The translations under genes and the position numbers were made by a program. Below are positions 36,173 through 45,328 of a DNA stretch of 64,000 nt, piece after piece; the first letter of the stretch is position 1; every line of letters starts with the position of its first letter. Below the pieces are notes generated by a model, which made no database searches, was not told the DNA's origin, and saw only the letters and a list, made by a program, of their open reading frames with translations. The stretch is from Pontixanthobacter rizhaonensis (GTDB lineage: Bacteria; Pseudomonadota; Alphaproteobacteria; Sphingomonadales; Sphingomonadaceae), in assembly GCF_012972675.1 (NCBI RefSeq), contig NZ_JABCRE010000002.1:106001-170000 (forward strand), given 5' to 3'.

Positions 36173-36286
36173 TACTCACCAATTGGCCACTCAAAATGGC
36201 CGGTTGCTCCTCCGAGAAATATTCTCAGGCGGGGGTGTACAACGGGTCGGTTAAAGCACTGTTAGGAAACGGTCCGGAATTCGCGG

Positions 36287-37042
36287 CTAAATACCGCCTG
36301 GGGTGAAGTCAAAACCAGACGTACCAAGGCCGTCGCACAGAGTATCAACGCAGCTTTGCAAATCATCCGCATCGGTCGAACGGATCACGAAGTTGGACCC
36401 AACCTTGCCGTCCCTGAAAAAGGGATAGCTGCCGATCTGGCAATTCTCATGGGCTTGCTCAGTTTCACGAAGCAAATCAGAGACTTCACTTTCGGGAATC
36501 CAACCACCGATGGTCTCGCTCAGTAGCGGCGCACCGCCTTCCAGTGTTCCAGTAAGCGCATCCAGCATCCCGGCAGTGATATGCGGGACCCCCGCCATCA
36601 GGTAAATATTACCTATCTGGATGCCCGGCGCGCCTGATTTCTTGTTCGGGATCAGCTCTGCACCCTCTGGTACGCGCGCCATCCGCAAACGCCCTTCGTT
36701 GATCCCGCCTTTGTCCGCATAATAGCGTTCCAGAATAGCGCGGGCCTCCGGGTGAATGACCACGCTAACGCCCAATGCCGCAGCAATCGCATCGACGGTG
36801 ATGTCATCATGCGTTGGCCCGATACCGCCGGTCGTAAAAAGATAGTCGTTGCGTTCACGCAGAGCGTTGACCGCTTCAACGATCCGCTCCTGAACATCTG
36901 CGACTACCCGGACTTCATCCAGACGAATGCCTTGAACTTGCAGCCAACTGGCCACTTGCGCGATATTCTTGTCATGCGTGCGGCCTGACAGAATTTCGTC
37001 ACCAATGACGACCAAACCAGCGGTGTATATCTTTTCACTCAT
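36287..37042 (-). CDS. Molybdopterin-binding/CinA N-terminal family protein
   Basis: A 251-residue protein with only the N-terminal MoCF-like domain of CinA (VIGDEILSGRTHDKN, LFTTGGIGPTHDDIT, PGIQIGNIYLMAGVP). The C-terminal nicotinamide-nucleotide amidohydrolase domain is absent. In other bacteria this domain is linked to ADP-ribose or nucleotide hydrolysis. Ends near PGG I without amidase; hence no cinA symbol is given. Confidence 0.85.
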   Translation of the reverse strand: MSEKIYTAGLVVIGDEILSGRTHDKNIAQVASWLQVQGIRLDEVRVVADVQERIVEAVNALRERNDYLFTTGGIGPTHDDITVDAIAAALGVSVVIHPEARAILERYYADKGGINEGRLRMARVPEGAELIPNKKSGAPGIQIGNIYLMAGVPHITAGMLDALTGTLEGGAPLLSETIGGWIPESEVSDLLRETEQAHENCQIGSYPFFRDGKVGSNFVIRSTDADDLQSCVDTLCDGLGTSGFDFTPGGI

Positions 37043-37087
37043 TGGCGCTGCCTAGGCGATGCAATGAAGAAGGTGAAGCGCCGTTTG

Positions 37088-38593
37088 CTATTCAGCGGCT
37101 TCTAACTGTTCCTCGCTGGTTTGCGCATTGGCGCCTGCGGCATGAATGGACAAAATTCCATCCTCTACAGGTCCATCCTGCATAATTTTGCGATCAGTCA
37201 CATATTCCTGATTGAGCCGCCAAGGATAGGCAATGGCGCTTTTGGGCATGATGTCCAAAGCCCGTTGAATATAGCCGCTGGAGAAGTCGAAAATATCATC
37301 CTCTTCTAACGCATGGTCAGCTGCGAGCACCGGCACTGCGACGTCTGCACCCTTGCTTTTCATGGTGTTGATCACACGGCAGACATATTCTGAATTAACG
37401 TCCGACCGCAGCGTCCAACTTGCATTGAGATAGCCAAATACCACCGCCAGGTTGGGCAGGTTGGAGAACATGCAGCCCTTGTAGTAAAACCGTTCACTGA
37501 AATCGACGGGCTTACCATCTTGGCTCACAGCGATCTTGCCGCATACTGCCAGTTTCAAACCGGTTGCTGTTACAATTATATCTGCATCAAGCTTTTCACC
37601 ATTGTCGAGCGCAATGCCAGTTTCCGTAAAGCTGGAAATTTTGGCGGTTACAACCTGAGCCTTGCCCGATTTCATAGCTTCAAAAAGATCGGCGTCCGGG
37701 ACCAAGCACAAACGTTGATCCCATGGATCGTATGGCGGGGTGAATGTTGGCTCGTCGTAATTGTCTTTGCCGAGCGCTTTGACGATGCGCTTCTTCAGCA
37801 TCTTTTTGACTTTTTCAGGCTTCTTGCGTGCTTGCTTGAAGGCAAAGTCTTGCAAGGTGATATTCTTCCAGCGGGTGATTTTATAGGCGGTCTCTTCCGG
37901 CAGGATTTTGCGCAAGAAATTGGCCAGCCCGTCTTTTGCAGGACGGGAGAACATCCATGTCGGCGTGCGCTGCAACATGGTTACTTTGGCGGCTTTTTTG
38001 GCCATTGAAGGCACGATCGTTACCGCCGTTGCGCCTGAACCGATGACCACAACATTCTTGTTCGTGTAATCAAGATCGTCTGGCCAAAATTGCGGATGGA
38101 TCACTTGCCCCTTGAAATCGCCGAACGCAAACCCGGGATCATAGGCTTGATCATAATCATAATAGCCAGAACCCAAATACAGGAAATTGGCGGTGACGCG
38201 GGTTTCCGACCCATCGGCTTGTTCAATCGTGACGTGCCAGCGCGCCTCATCGCTGCGCCAGTCAGCAGAAACGACCTTTCGTTGATAACGGATATGTTTG
38301 CGGATGCCGCGCTCATCAACGATTGTGTTCAGGTACTCCAGAATGGCTGGCGCATCTGCAATCGACTTTTCGTGCTTCCACGGTTCAAAAACGAAACCCA
38401 ACGTATGCATATCGCTATCGGATCGGATGCCGGGGTAGCGGAACAAATCCCAAGTGCCGCCCAGATTCTCACGCCGTTCAACAATCGCGTAGGATGTTCC
38501 GGGGCATTGCATTTCCATATGGGCAGCCATTCCGATGCCGGAAATACCGGCACCGACGATCAAGACGTCGAAATCAGGGGCGGTCGCGAGCAT
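37088..38593 (-). CDS. Flavin monooxygenase, Baeyer-Villiger type
   Basis: A 501-residue FAD/NADPH enzyme. Two Rossmann motifs are present: FDVLIVGAGISGIG at the start (FAD) and VVVIGSGATAVTI near residue 190 (NADPH). Between them is FKGQVIHPQFWPDD, matching the BVMO fingerprint FxGxxxHxxxW. It would insert one oxygen next to a ketone or oxidise N/S atoms. The substrate is unknown. Start 38593 (MLATAPDF) is preferred because it places the FAD motif at the usual position. It is divergent from a TonB-dependent receptor gene. Confidence 0.9.
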   Translation of the reverse strand: MLATAPDFDVLIVGAGISGIGMAAHMEMQCPGTSYAIVERRENLGGTWDLFRYPGIRSDSDMHTLGFVFEPWKHEKSIADAPAILEYLNTIVDERGIRKHIRYQRKVVSADWRSDEARWHVTIEQADGSETRVTANFLYLGSGYYDYDQAYDPGFAFGDFKGQVIHPQFWPDDLDYTNKNVVVIGSGATAVTIVPSMAKKAAKVTMLQRTPTWMFSRPAKDGLANFLRKILPEETAYKITRWKNITLQDFAFKQARKKPEKVKKMLKKRIVKALGKDNYDEPTFTPPYDPWDQRLCLVPDADLFEAMKSGKAQVVTAKISSFTETGIALDNGEKLDADIIVTATGLKLAVCGKIAVSQDGKPVDFSERFYYKGCMFSNLPNLAVVFGYLNASWTLRSDVNSEYVCRVINTMKSKGADVAVPVLAADHALEEDDIFDFSSGYIQRALDIMPKSAIAYPWRLNQEYVTDRKIMQDGPVEDGILSIHAAGANAQTSEEQLEAAE

Positions 38594-38699
38594 TGTGTTC
38601 TCTCCTATGTTGGCATTGTAAGCACAGCTTGATGATAAATGCGAGTCTGGTTGCAATTCGGTACTGACGTGCACGTAAACCACGGCTAGGCCGCCAATT

Positions 38700-40730
38700 A
38701 TGCAAAACTCCAAGACACTAGCCTGTGCAGCGATCCCTGGTCTGATCGCCGCTGTGATGACATCTCCGGCTTTGGCTCAAGAGCCCGAAGGCAAAGAGGA
38801 CGTCGAAATCGTTGTTACGGGGGAGGGTTTGCCAGATACCCCTGCGGTGCCCGCCTATGGGGCCATAGAACTGGACCGGGATATTCTGGTCACATCTGGG
38901 TCCGGCCGGATTGAAGATGTTTTGTCATCTGTCGCGGGCTTCCAGCAGTTCCGCCGATCCGACAGCCGAAGTTCCAACCCCAGTGCGCAAGGTGTAACGT
39001 TGAGAGGGCTCGGAGGGAACGCCACCAGTCGGGCTTTGGTATTGCTTGACGGTGTGCCCATGTCCGATCCGTTCTTTGGCTACATCCCGCTCAGCGCCAT
39101 CGCACCGGAGCGGCTTGAGTCTGTTCGCGTAACTCGCGGCGGTGGGGCTGGCCCATTTGGTTCAGGGGCGCTTGCCGGGACGATAGAATTGACCAGCGCC
39201 AATGCTGACACGCTTGGGGCATTTGATGGCTCGTTACTGGTCAATGATCGCGGTGATACAGAGGCCAGTGCCAGCGTCGCGCAAAATCTAGGCAGCGGCT
39301 TTGCGGTGCTCAGCGGGCGGTGGGACCGTGGGGATGGTTTCTTCACCACGCCTGACAATCAACGTGTTCCGGCAACGGCCAAGGCGGGCTTCGACAGTTA
39401 CTCAATAAGCGCACGGGCGGTTGCTCCGCTTACGAGCGATATCGAACTGCAAGCGCGCGCTTTGGTATTTGGCGATGAACGCACCCTTCGTTTCGAAGGC
39501 GCCGACAGTTCGAGTGAGGGCGCCGATGCCAGCATTCGCTTGGTAGGGCGCGGCAAGTGGGAATTTGACGCGCTGGCGTATCTCCAGTCACGCAATTTTT
39601 CCAATGTCGTCATCAGCTCCACCAGATTTGTGCGAGTGCTTGATCAGAGGAACACGCCATCCACCGGGATCGGCGGCAAGTTGGAAATACGCCCGCCGGT
39701 AGGCCCGGATCATGTTGTGCGGATCGGCGCGGATTACCGGCGCTCATCGGGAGAACTGCAGGAGGAGGCCTATAGCGCTTTCACAGGTAATTTGCGGGAG
39801 CGCCGCCGGGCAGGGGGCCGCAATAGCGATTTGGGTGTGTTCATCGAAAACGATTGGTCACTTGGTAAGCTGGTCCTGACCGGCGGTTTGCGCGCCGATC
39901 GGACCGTGATTGAAAACGGCTTCTTCCGGGCAGTGAATGCCAACGGGGTGGAGGTTAGTTCCACGGTGGCACCGGATCGGTCCGACTGGAGCATTTCCTA
40001 TCGTGCGGGGGCGGCGTTGCAGGCCAATAATGCCGTTCGGTTAAGAGCCGCAGCCTATCGCGGGTTGCGCTTGCCCACTCTCAACGAACTCTACCGCCCA
40101 TTTGTCATCTTCCCTGTGGTGACACAGGCTAACGCCGCGTTGGAAAATGAAGTGCTCGAAGGCTTTGAAGCAGGCATCGATCTCACCCCTGCTGACGGCG
40201 TGAAATTCGCGGTGACGGCATTTGATAACCGGCTGAAGAATGCCATCGCAAATGTGACGCTGACGCCAACCTTGCGGCAACGCCAAAACTTGCCTGCCAT
40301 TGATGCACGCGGGGTCGAGGCGAGTGCTTCGATTACCCGGGGCACTGTCAGCTTCAATGGCAGTATGGTGTATACTGACGCTGAGGTTGACGGCACCGGT
40401 GCGTCGGCCACGCTCAACGGCAATCGCCCACCGCAAACACCGGAATTCTCCGCCAGCGGAACCCTAGCGTGGAAACCTGCGGCAGGGTGGCATTTCTCAG
40501 CAACTTTGCGTCATGTTGGTGCACAGTTTGAAAGCGATCAGGAAACCAATGTTCTGCCCGCCGCGACAACCGTCAACGCCTTTGCCGAGGTTCCCGTCAC
40601 ACGGGGCCTTTCGGTGGTCTTCCGCGGAGAAAACCTGTTCGATGAAACGATCGTAACGCGTAATGCCAACGGTGTTCTCGACCTGGGTGTGCCGCGCACG
40701 GTGTGGGGCGGTGTTCGCGCCAAGTTTTAG
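38700..40730 (+). CDS. TonB-dependent receptor
   Basis: A 676-residue outer-membrane receptor. Signal peptide ends ALAQE; the TonB box region (DVEIVVTG) is near residue 36, followed by the plug domain (VTLRGLGGNATSRALVLLDGVPMSDPFFG, ESVRVTRGGGAGPFGSGALAG) and a beta-barrel ending VRAKF with terminal Phe. The plug's early form and the length of 676 aa match vitamin B12/siderophore-type receptors, but the ligand cannot be named. The gene overlaps the convergent malonyltransferase-like gene by four bases. Confidence 0.9.
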   Translation: MQNSKTLACAAIPGLIAAVMTSPALAQEPEGKEDVEIVVTGEGLPDTPAVPAYGAIELDRDILVTSGSGRIEDVLSSVAGFQQFRRSDSRSSNPSAQGVTLRGLGGNATSRALVLLDGVPMSDPFFGYIPLSAIAPERLESVRVTRGGGAGPFGSGALAGTIELTSANADTLGAFDGSLLVNDRGDTEASASVAQNLGSGFAVLSGRWDRGDGFFTTPDNQRVPATAKAGFDSYSISARAVAPLTSDIELQARALVFGDERTLRFEGADSSSEGADASIRLVGRGKWEFDALAYLQSRNFSNVVISSTRFVRVLDQRNTPSTGIGGKLEIRPPVGPDHVVRIGADYRRSSGELQEEAYSAFTGNLRERRRAGGRNSDLGVFIENDWSLGKLVLTGGLRADRTVIENGFFRAVNANGVEVSSTVAPDRSDWSISYRAGAALQANNAVRLRAAAYRGLRLPTLNELYRPFVIFPVVTQANAALENEVLEGFEAGIDLTPADGVKFAVTAFDNRLKNAIANVTLTPTLRQRQNLPAIDARGVEASASITRGTVSFNGSMVYTDAEVDGTGASATLNGNRPPQTPEFSASGTLAWKPAAGWHFSATLRHVGAQFESDQETNVLPAATTVNAFAEVPVTRGLSVVFRGENLFDETIVTRNANGVLDLGVPRTVWGGVRAKF

Positions 40731-41773
40731 CGCTTGGCCACTATGCCGCGCTGCTGTGCCATGCCCATGGCAACGAGCAATTGAGTACTGGTTTGTTCGG
40801 CTTTGAAAGCCGCCTTGCTATTCATGCCGCGCCAATCAGCGAGGATTAGCGACTGCGCCACGGCGCCGCCTAGCGTTGTTCCCGGGCCAGTGACGATGAA
40901 CATATCGGGCGCGAATTCGCGTGCAGCCACCTCTACAGCGCGGCTGAAATCGTACGCCTCCGTCACTTGATGACCCAGAGTGTAGTCATGCAACGCGTGA
41001 ATGTTGGTGGCGTGCGGCCACCATATGGAACCCCGGCCATCAATCAGCGGAAGATCAGGTTGCCTGAATAGGCCGCTATCAAGTGCCCGTGCCCCTTTAT
41101 CGGCGACCGGGCGCTGCATATGCGTATGAAATGCAGCGTGATTACCAAGCCGCATGGGGAAACGCCCGTCAACCGGTTCTACGGCACTTTCAAAAGCGGA
41201 CAAACCCGCCTCATTTCCCGCCAGAACCAGCATACCGCCAAGATGGATAGAGGGTAGCAGAATGTGATCTGCCCGCGTATCAATCTGGGTGACAAGGCCC
41301 AGCAAGGCGTCCCGTTTTGCTAGATCAGGCTGCCAATGATCGCCCATAAATGGGTACACCAGTTGGCCTCCGATCAAGGTCTCTTGCATCAACGTGCCCA
41401 TTGTATTGGCGACCTTGAAGCCGTTCAGCGGGGATGTGGCACCAGCGCAGGCGAGTGCGGAATACCAGCCCATCGAATTGCCGGTCACTGCGACGACTTC
41501 AATCCCGGTATCATCAATCGATAGAAAATCGCCCAGCGTGGCTGCAAAGATCAGGCCCGATGCATTATCCCCGCGTGTGTGTTTGGCGAGGCTGAACCGT
41601 TCTGCATTGTCCAGATCGGAAAGCGTTTCTTGCCCGTTGCTGGCGCGCTGGCAATCAAATTCTGCCAGCAGGGCGGGGTCGGGAAAATGCTCCTTCAAAT
41701 AGCCAAGCTCGGTCTTGTTATAAGTGCCGCGTCCCGGACAGATAACAACCGCTGTTTTGCGCGCCGTGTTCAA
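40727..41773 (-). CDS. Acyltransferase/malonyl-CoA:ACP transacylase-like protein
   Basis: A 348-residue protein with an acyltransferase (FabD/AT) fold. The nucleophile elbow is GNSMGW with S100; GNAGL and similar later segments (LVLAGNEAGLSAFESAVE, AAFHTHMQRPV with a candidate His, TGPGTTLGGAV) fit FabD-like proteins, but the canonical GHSLGE is altered. It is directly coupled by ATGA to the fused E1 dehydrogenase gene upstream in the same operon. An acyl transfer step working with an E1 dehydrogenase is implied, but the pathway is unknown. Confidence 0.72.
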   Translation of the reverse strand: MNTARKTAVVICPGRGTYNKTELGYLKEHFPDPALLAEFDCQRASNGQETLSDLDNAERFSLAKHTRGDNASGLIFAATLGDFLSIDDTGIEVVAVTGNSMGWYSALACAGATSPLNGFKVANTMGTLMQETLIGGQLVYPFMGDHWQPDLAKRDALLGLVTQIDTRADHILLPSIHLGGMLVLAGNEAGLSAFESAVEPVDGRFPMRLGNHAAFHTHMQRPVADKGARALDSGLFRQPDLPLIDGRGSIWWPHATNIHALHDYTLGHQVTEAYDFSRAVEVAAREFAPDMFIVTGPGTTLGGAVAQSLILADWRGMNSKAAFKAEQTSTQLLVAMGMAQQRGIVAKR

Positions 41774-43971
41774 GACGCTGTCCGTGCAATGGTGCGTGCT
41801 GCGGCAACGATGCTATCTGCTGATGGCATAGTGGCGGCATAGGCCGGGCCGGTGGGTATGAAGCTGTCTTCTGCGCAAAGGCGCGAATGCGGAATATCGG
41901 TTTGCTCGCTGAACATAGCCATCAATGCCTCTGCCAATCCGCCAGTCCGCCGTGTTTCGTCCACGATCAGAATATTGGTGCACCCCCTTACCGCCTCCAG
42001 CAATGACGCCTCTGGTAATGGGGATAGCCAACCCAAATCGATGATTCTGGTGTTTATACCGTCAGCCCCAAGCTGTTTTTGGGCCTGCATAGACAGGTAG
42101 GTACCGTTGCCGAAAGTAACGATGGCCAGGTCTGTGCCGGTCCCATGCGTGGTTACTTGGCCAAAGGGTAAGCGCTCCGATGGATCGGGATAAGGATACA
42201 TCCATTCACCATCACCGGCCTCGTGCAGATCACGCATAGGGTAGAGAGCAATCGGCTCCAGAAAAATGACCAGCCGCTGCTCTTCGCGGGCGAGCCTGAC
42301 CGCTTCACGGAGCATTCTTGCGGCGGCGGCACCGTTGGACGGGCACGCCAAGATCACCCCAGGCACATCGCGGATCGCCGCAAAGCTATTGTCGTTATGG
42401 AAGTGCCCGCCAAAACCTTTTTGATACCCAAGCCCGGCAATCCGCACGACCATGGGGTTGGTATACTGACCATTGGAGAAGAACGGCAGCGTGGCACCTT
42501 CACCGCGAATCTGATCTTCAGCATTGTGATAATAAGCGAGGAACTGAATCTCGGGAATTGGCAGAAATCCGTTTTGGGCCATGCCGAGCCCCAGGCCCAA
42601 AATTGATTGTTCATCCAGCAGAGTATCAATCATACGGGCGCGGCCAAACCGCGCCGCCAGTTTTTGTGTTACGCCATATACGCCGCCTTTGCGGCCGATA
42701 TCTTCGCCCATCATGGCTATTTCGCCATGTTCCAGCATCAAATCTGTTAGCGCCCAATTGATCAGCCGTGACATGATTTGCGGGCTGTCCATTTGTTTCA
42801 GATCGCCGCCAAAGGTAGCCTGTCGCTCCTCGGCAGAGGGGCCGTTTGATGGCGGCTGTTTGCGTTTCGGCGGTACAATACTGGCCATCACCTCATCGGC
42901 GGTTTGCAGCCTTGGCCTTTTGATCGCCTCTCCTGCAATGCGGTCGACCCGCTTCGCCGTTTGCTCATATATTTCAATGGCCGCGCTTGGGGGCAGCGCA
43001 TCTGCCTCGCTCAATAAACGGACAGAATGCAGTAGCGGATCGTTCGCTTCGTCCGATTCGACTTCCGATTTCGCCAGATAGGTGGTTGGGACATCGGCAC
43101 CGGCATGGCCATATAGCCGCACAGTTCGGATATGGAGGAAGGCAGGCTTGCGCCGTTTGCGAACATAGGCCGCCGCTTCGGAAGCTGCGCGGAATGTGTC
43201 GTAAATGTCTAAACCGTCGCAGTAGAAATATTTGATCCCCGGCTTGGTGCTAAAATTGGCGGCGATCCAGCCGGTGGGCGTTTTTGTGGAAATTCCGATA
43301 CCGTTATCTTCGCACACCCAAAGCAGCGGCATCGGAATATTTTGGTAAGCCGTCCACGCCGATGTGTTGATGGCACCTTGCGCGGTCGAGTGGTTGGCGG
43401 AGGCATCGCCAAAGCTGCACATGACAATGGCATCATCGGGCAGCTGTTTATGTTCAGGCGGTTGCCGCTTCGCCAGACCGATAGAATATGCTGCACCAAC
43501 CGCTTTGGGAAGGTGGCTGGCAATGGTTGAGGTCTGCGGGGGAATGGTGAGGGCCTTTGATCCCAGCACCTTGTGCCGCCCGCCAGAAATGGGGTCGTCA
43601 CTCGAACAGGCGAAGGACAGCAGCATATCCCAAGTGATTGTCTGGGCCGCGCCGGCTTCTGACATCTGCTCCGCCCGTTGAATTTGGAACGCCGCATCGC
43701 GGTAGTGCAGAAATGCCATATCGCTGGGCCGCAGCGCTGCCGCTATGGCTGCCATCCCCTCATGCCCTGAGGAACCGATAGTATAGAACCCCTGGCCCTG
43801 TGCTTGCATCGCCCGGCTGGTACGGTCGAGCGCGCGCGTCAGACAGCCGGAGCGATAGATTGATACCGCCCCCTCCGGCGTAAGCGGGCCAGCCGGTGCG
43901 TTGCCTTCAGGAAAGTCGGCCGCAGCGCAGCGCCGCAGAAAATTGTCGTGAACGATTTGAGCCCGGTCCAT
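41770..43971 (-). CDS. Fused alpha-beta E1 component of a 2-oxoacid dehydrogenase
   Basis: A 733-residue thiamine-diphosphate enzyme with E1 alpha (about 1-350) and beta (about 395-733) in one chain. The ThDP motif is GDASANHSTAQGA (from G188) ending with N223 (CEDNGIGIST). Beta-half signatures are GEDIGRKGGVYGVTQKL, ILGLGLGMAQNG, HFHNDNSFAAIRDVPG and IDLGWLSPLPEASL. Usually such enzymes feed an E2 lipoyl acyltransferase; no E2 or E3 is adjacent, and the partner gene is an AT-like protein. The likely substrates are branched-chain or other 2-oxoacids. Confidence 0.85.
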   Translation of the reverse strand: MDRAQIVHDNFLRRCAAADFPEGNAPAGPLTPEGAVSIYRSGCLTRALDRTSRAMQAQGQGFYTIGSSGHEGMAAIAAALRPSDMAFLHYRDAAFQIQRAEQMSEAGAAQTITWDMLLSFACSSDDPISGGRHKVLGSKALTIPPQTSTIASHLPKAVGAAYSIGLAKRQPPEHKQLPDDAIVMCSFGDASANHSTAQGAINTSAWTAYQNIPMPLLWVCEDNGIGISTKTPTGWIAANFSTKPGIKYFYCDGLDIYDTFRAASEAAAYVRKRRKPAFLHIRTVRLYGHAGADVPTTYLAKSEVESDEANDPLLHSVRLLSEADALPPSAAIEIYEQTAKRVDRIAGEAIKRPRLQTADEVMASIVPPKRKQPPSNGPSAEERQATFGGDLKQMDSPQIMSRLINWALTDLMLEHGEIAMMGEDIGRKGGVYGVTQKLAARFGRARMIDTLLDEQSILGLGLGMAQNGFLPIPEIQFLAYYHNAEDQIRGEGATLPFFSNGQYTNPMVVRIAGLGYQKGFGGHFHNDNSFAAIRDVPGVILACPSNGAAAARMLREAVRLAREEQRLVIFLEPIALYPMRDLHEAGDGEWMYPYPDPSERLPFGQVTTHGTGTDLAIVTFGNGTYLSMQAQKQLGADGINTRIIDLGWLSPLPEASLLEAVRGCTNILIVDETRRTGGLAEALMAMFSEQTDIPHSRLCAEDSFIPTGPAYAATMPSADSIVAAARTIARTAS

Positions 43972-44053
43972 GCGCAGTCTCTAAGCGTGTTCGAGCATCT
44001 GGCCAAGGTGGCTCTGCGCAACATTCAAGGATAATTTGGGGGCTTTGGGGCAA

Positions 44054-44144
44054 TGGAGGAGACGGAGGGATTCGAACCCTCGATAGGATTTACTCCTATG
44101 GTTCCTTAGCAGGGAACTGGTTTCAGCCACTCACCCACGTCTCC
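44054..44144 (-). tRNA. tRNA-Ser (anticodon GCT)
   Basis: The 91-nt gene on the minus strand folds with acceptor stem GGAGACG/CGTCTCC, anticodon stem GTTCC/GGAAC around anticodon GCT (44108-44110), a long variable arm TAGGA/TCCTA and a T arm. The encoded CCA ends at 44054. The discriminator base (44057) reads U in the RNA, while bacterial tRNA-Ser normally has G73. Confidence 0.93.
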
Positions 44145-44376
44145 GGATTGCAGTAGCAAAGTGGAGCGCCGTATAACGGGGGCAGCGTGAGCCTGCAAGT
44201 CTGCATTCTGACGAAAAGCAGATTCCGTAAAAACACCCAGTTCTCGCCATCGTCTGCTCGTTTCGCCGTAAAAGAGATTCGTTTCGCCGCGCGTTCATTG
44301 CTGCTTCAGCCGCAAAGGATTCTGATAAGGGTCCAGAATTGAACGACTGCGCCCAATGACCGCGCTTGGAGACAGC

Positions 44377-45225
44377 ATGAGTATCGCCAGTATAGCCCGC
44401 CGCAAGTTCCGCAATGCCTGCATCGTTGCATTCGGAGCCGCTGCGATTGCCGCCGCGCCATCCTACGCTCAGACAATCGAGACGATTGATCCCAGCGATG
44501 TCATCGACGGTGATCTGGTTGAAGCACCGGGCGATGGACCCGTCTATGCTGACGAGCAAAGCGCGCAGGTTGAGCAAAGCTTCGAAGACGCCATGAGTGT
44601 GGCTCAAGATCAGGCCGGTGCAGCGGCCAGCAATGCAGCAGATGCCAGTTCGAGTGCCGGGGCTGATGTTGCCCCGACATGGGCGAACCCTGATAGTGGG
44701 GACAGTGCCTACGCTGTAAACAATAACACTGGTGTGAGTGCAGATACCTACCAAGAAGACGACCTGATTGGCGCGGCGGAAGGTGTGTTTGGCAAAGGCG
44801 CAAAAGGCGTCGCTAAAATGATTCAAGATCTTCTGAAAAAGCAGGGTGAACCCAACGGATATATCGTTGGTCGCGAGGCCGGCGGGGCATTTATTGTCGG
44901 CGCGCGCTATGGTTCGGGTACGCTGTTCCATAAGGTTGAAGGTGAACAGAAAGTCTATTGGACAGGGCCATCGATCGGGTTTGATGCCGGGGCAAATGCT
45001 GGCAACACCTTTGTCCTCATTTACAATCTCTACGACACCCAGGACATTTTCAAACGCTTTCCCGCAGGGGAAGGGCAGGCCTATCTGGTCGGGGGGCTTC
45101 ATGCTTCGTATCTGCGGCGCGGCGACATTGTGATGATCCCGATCCGCGTTGGTGCGGGGCTGCGGCTGGGTGTCAATGCAGGCTATATGCGCTTCTCTAA
45201 AAAGCAGCGCTGGCTGCCATTCTGA
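44377..45225 (+). CDS. DUF1134 family secreted protein
   Basis: A 282-residue exported protein. Residues 1-33 hold a signal peptide (AAIAAAPSYA-QT); then about 100 residues of low-complexity Ala/Ser/Asp/Gln sequence; then the DUF1134 core (EPNGYIVGREAGGAFIVGARYGSGTL, VYWTGPSIGFDAGANAGNTFVLIYNLYDTQDIF, GLRLGVNAGYMRFSKK). The family resembles EipA-type envelope proteins of alphaproteobacteria; exact role unknown. The start at 44377 has GGAG five bases before; ATG 44356 is less likely. Confidence 0.85.
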   Translation: MSIASIARRKFRNACIVAFGAAAIAAAPSYAQTIETIDPSDVIDGDLVEAPGDGPVYADEQSAQVEQSFEDAMSVAQDQAGAAASNAADASSSAGADVAPTWANPDSGDSAYAVNNNTGVSADTYQEDDLIGAAEGVFGKGAKGVAKMIQDLLKKQGEPNGYIVGREAGGAFIVGARYGSGTLFHKVEGEQKVYWTGPSIGFDAGANAGNTFVLIYNLYDTQDIFKRFPAGEGQAYLVGGLHASYLRRGDIVMIPIRVGAGLRLGVNAGYMRFSKKQRWLPF

Positions 45226-45328
45226 GACCAGTCGGCGCGTACCTTTTCTGAAATAAAGAAAAGATGCACCGGGCAACTGCCACAAAGCGGTTGCAGCGGA
45301 GCGCGGGTCTGGGCATGGGGAATGCATC

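Noticed and set aside
45243..45263. AT-rich hairpin after the DUF1134 gene
   Set aside because: Stem CTTTTCT/AGAAAAG is too weak for a reliable terminator and could be chance.
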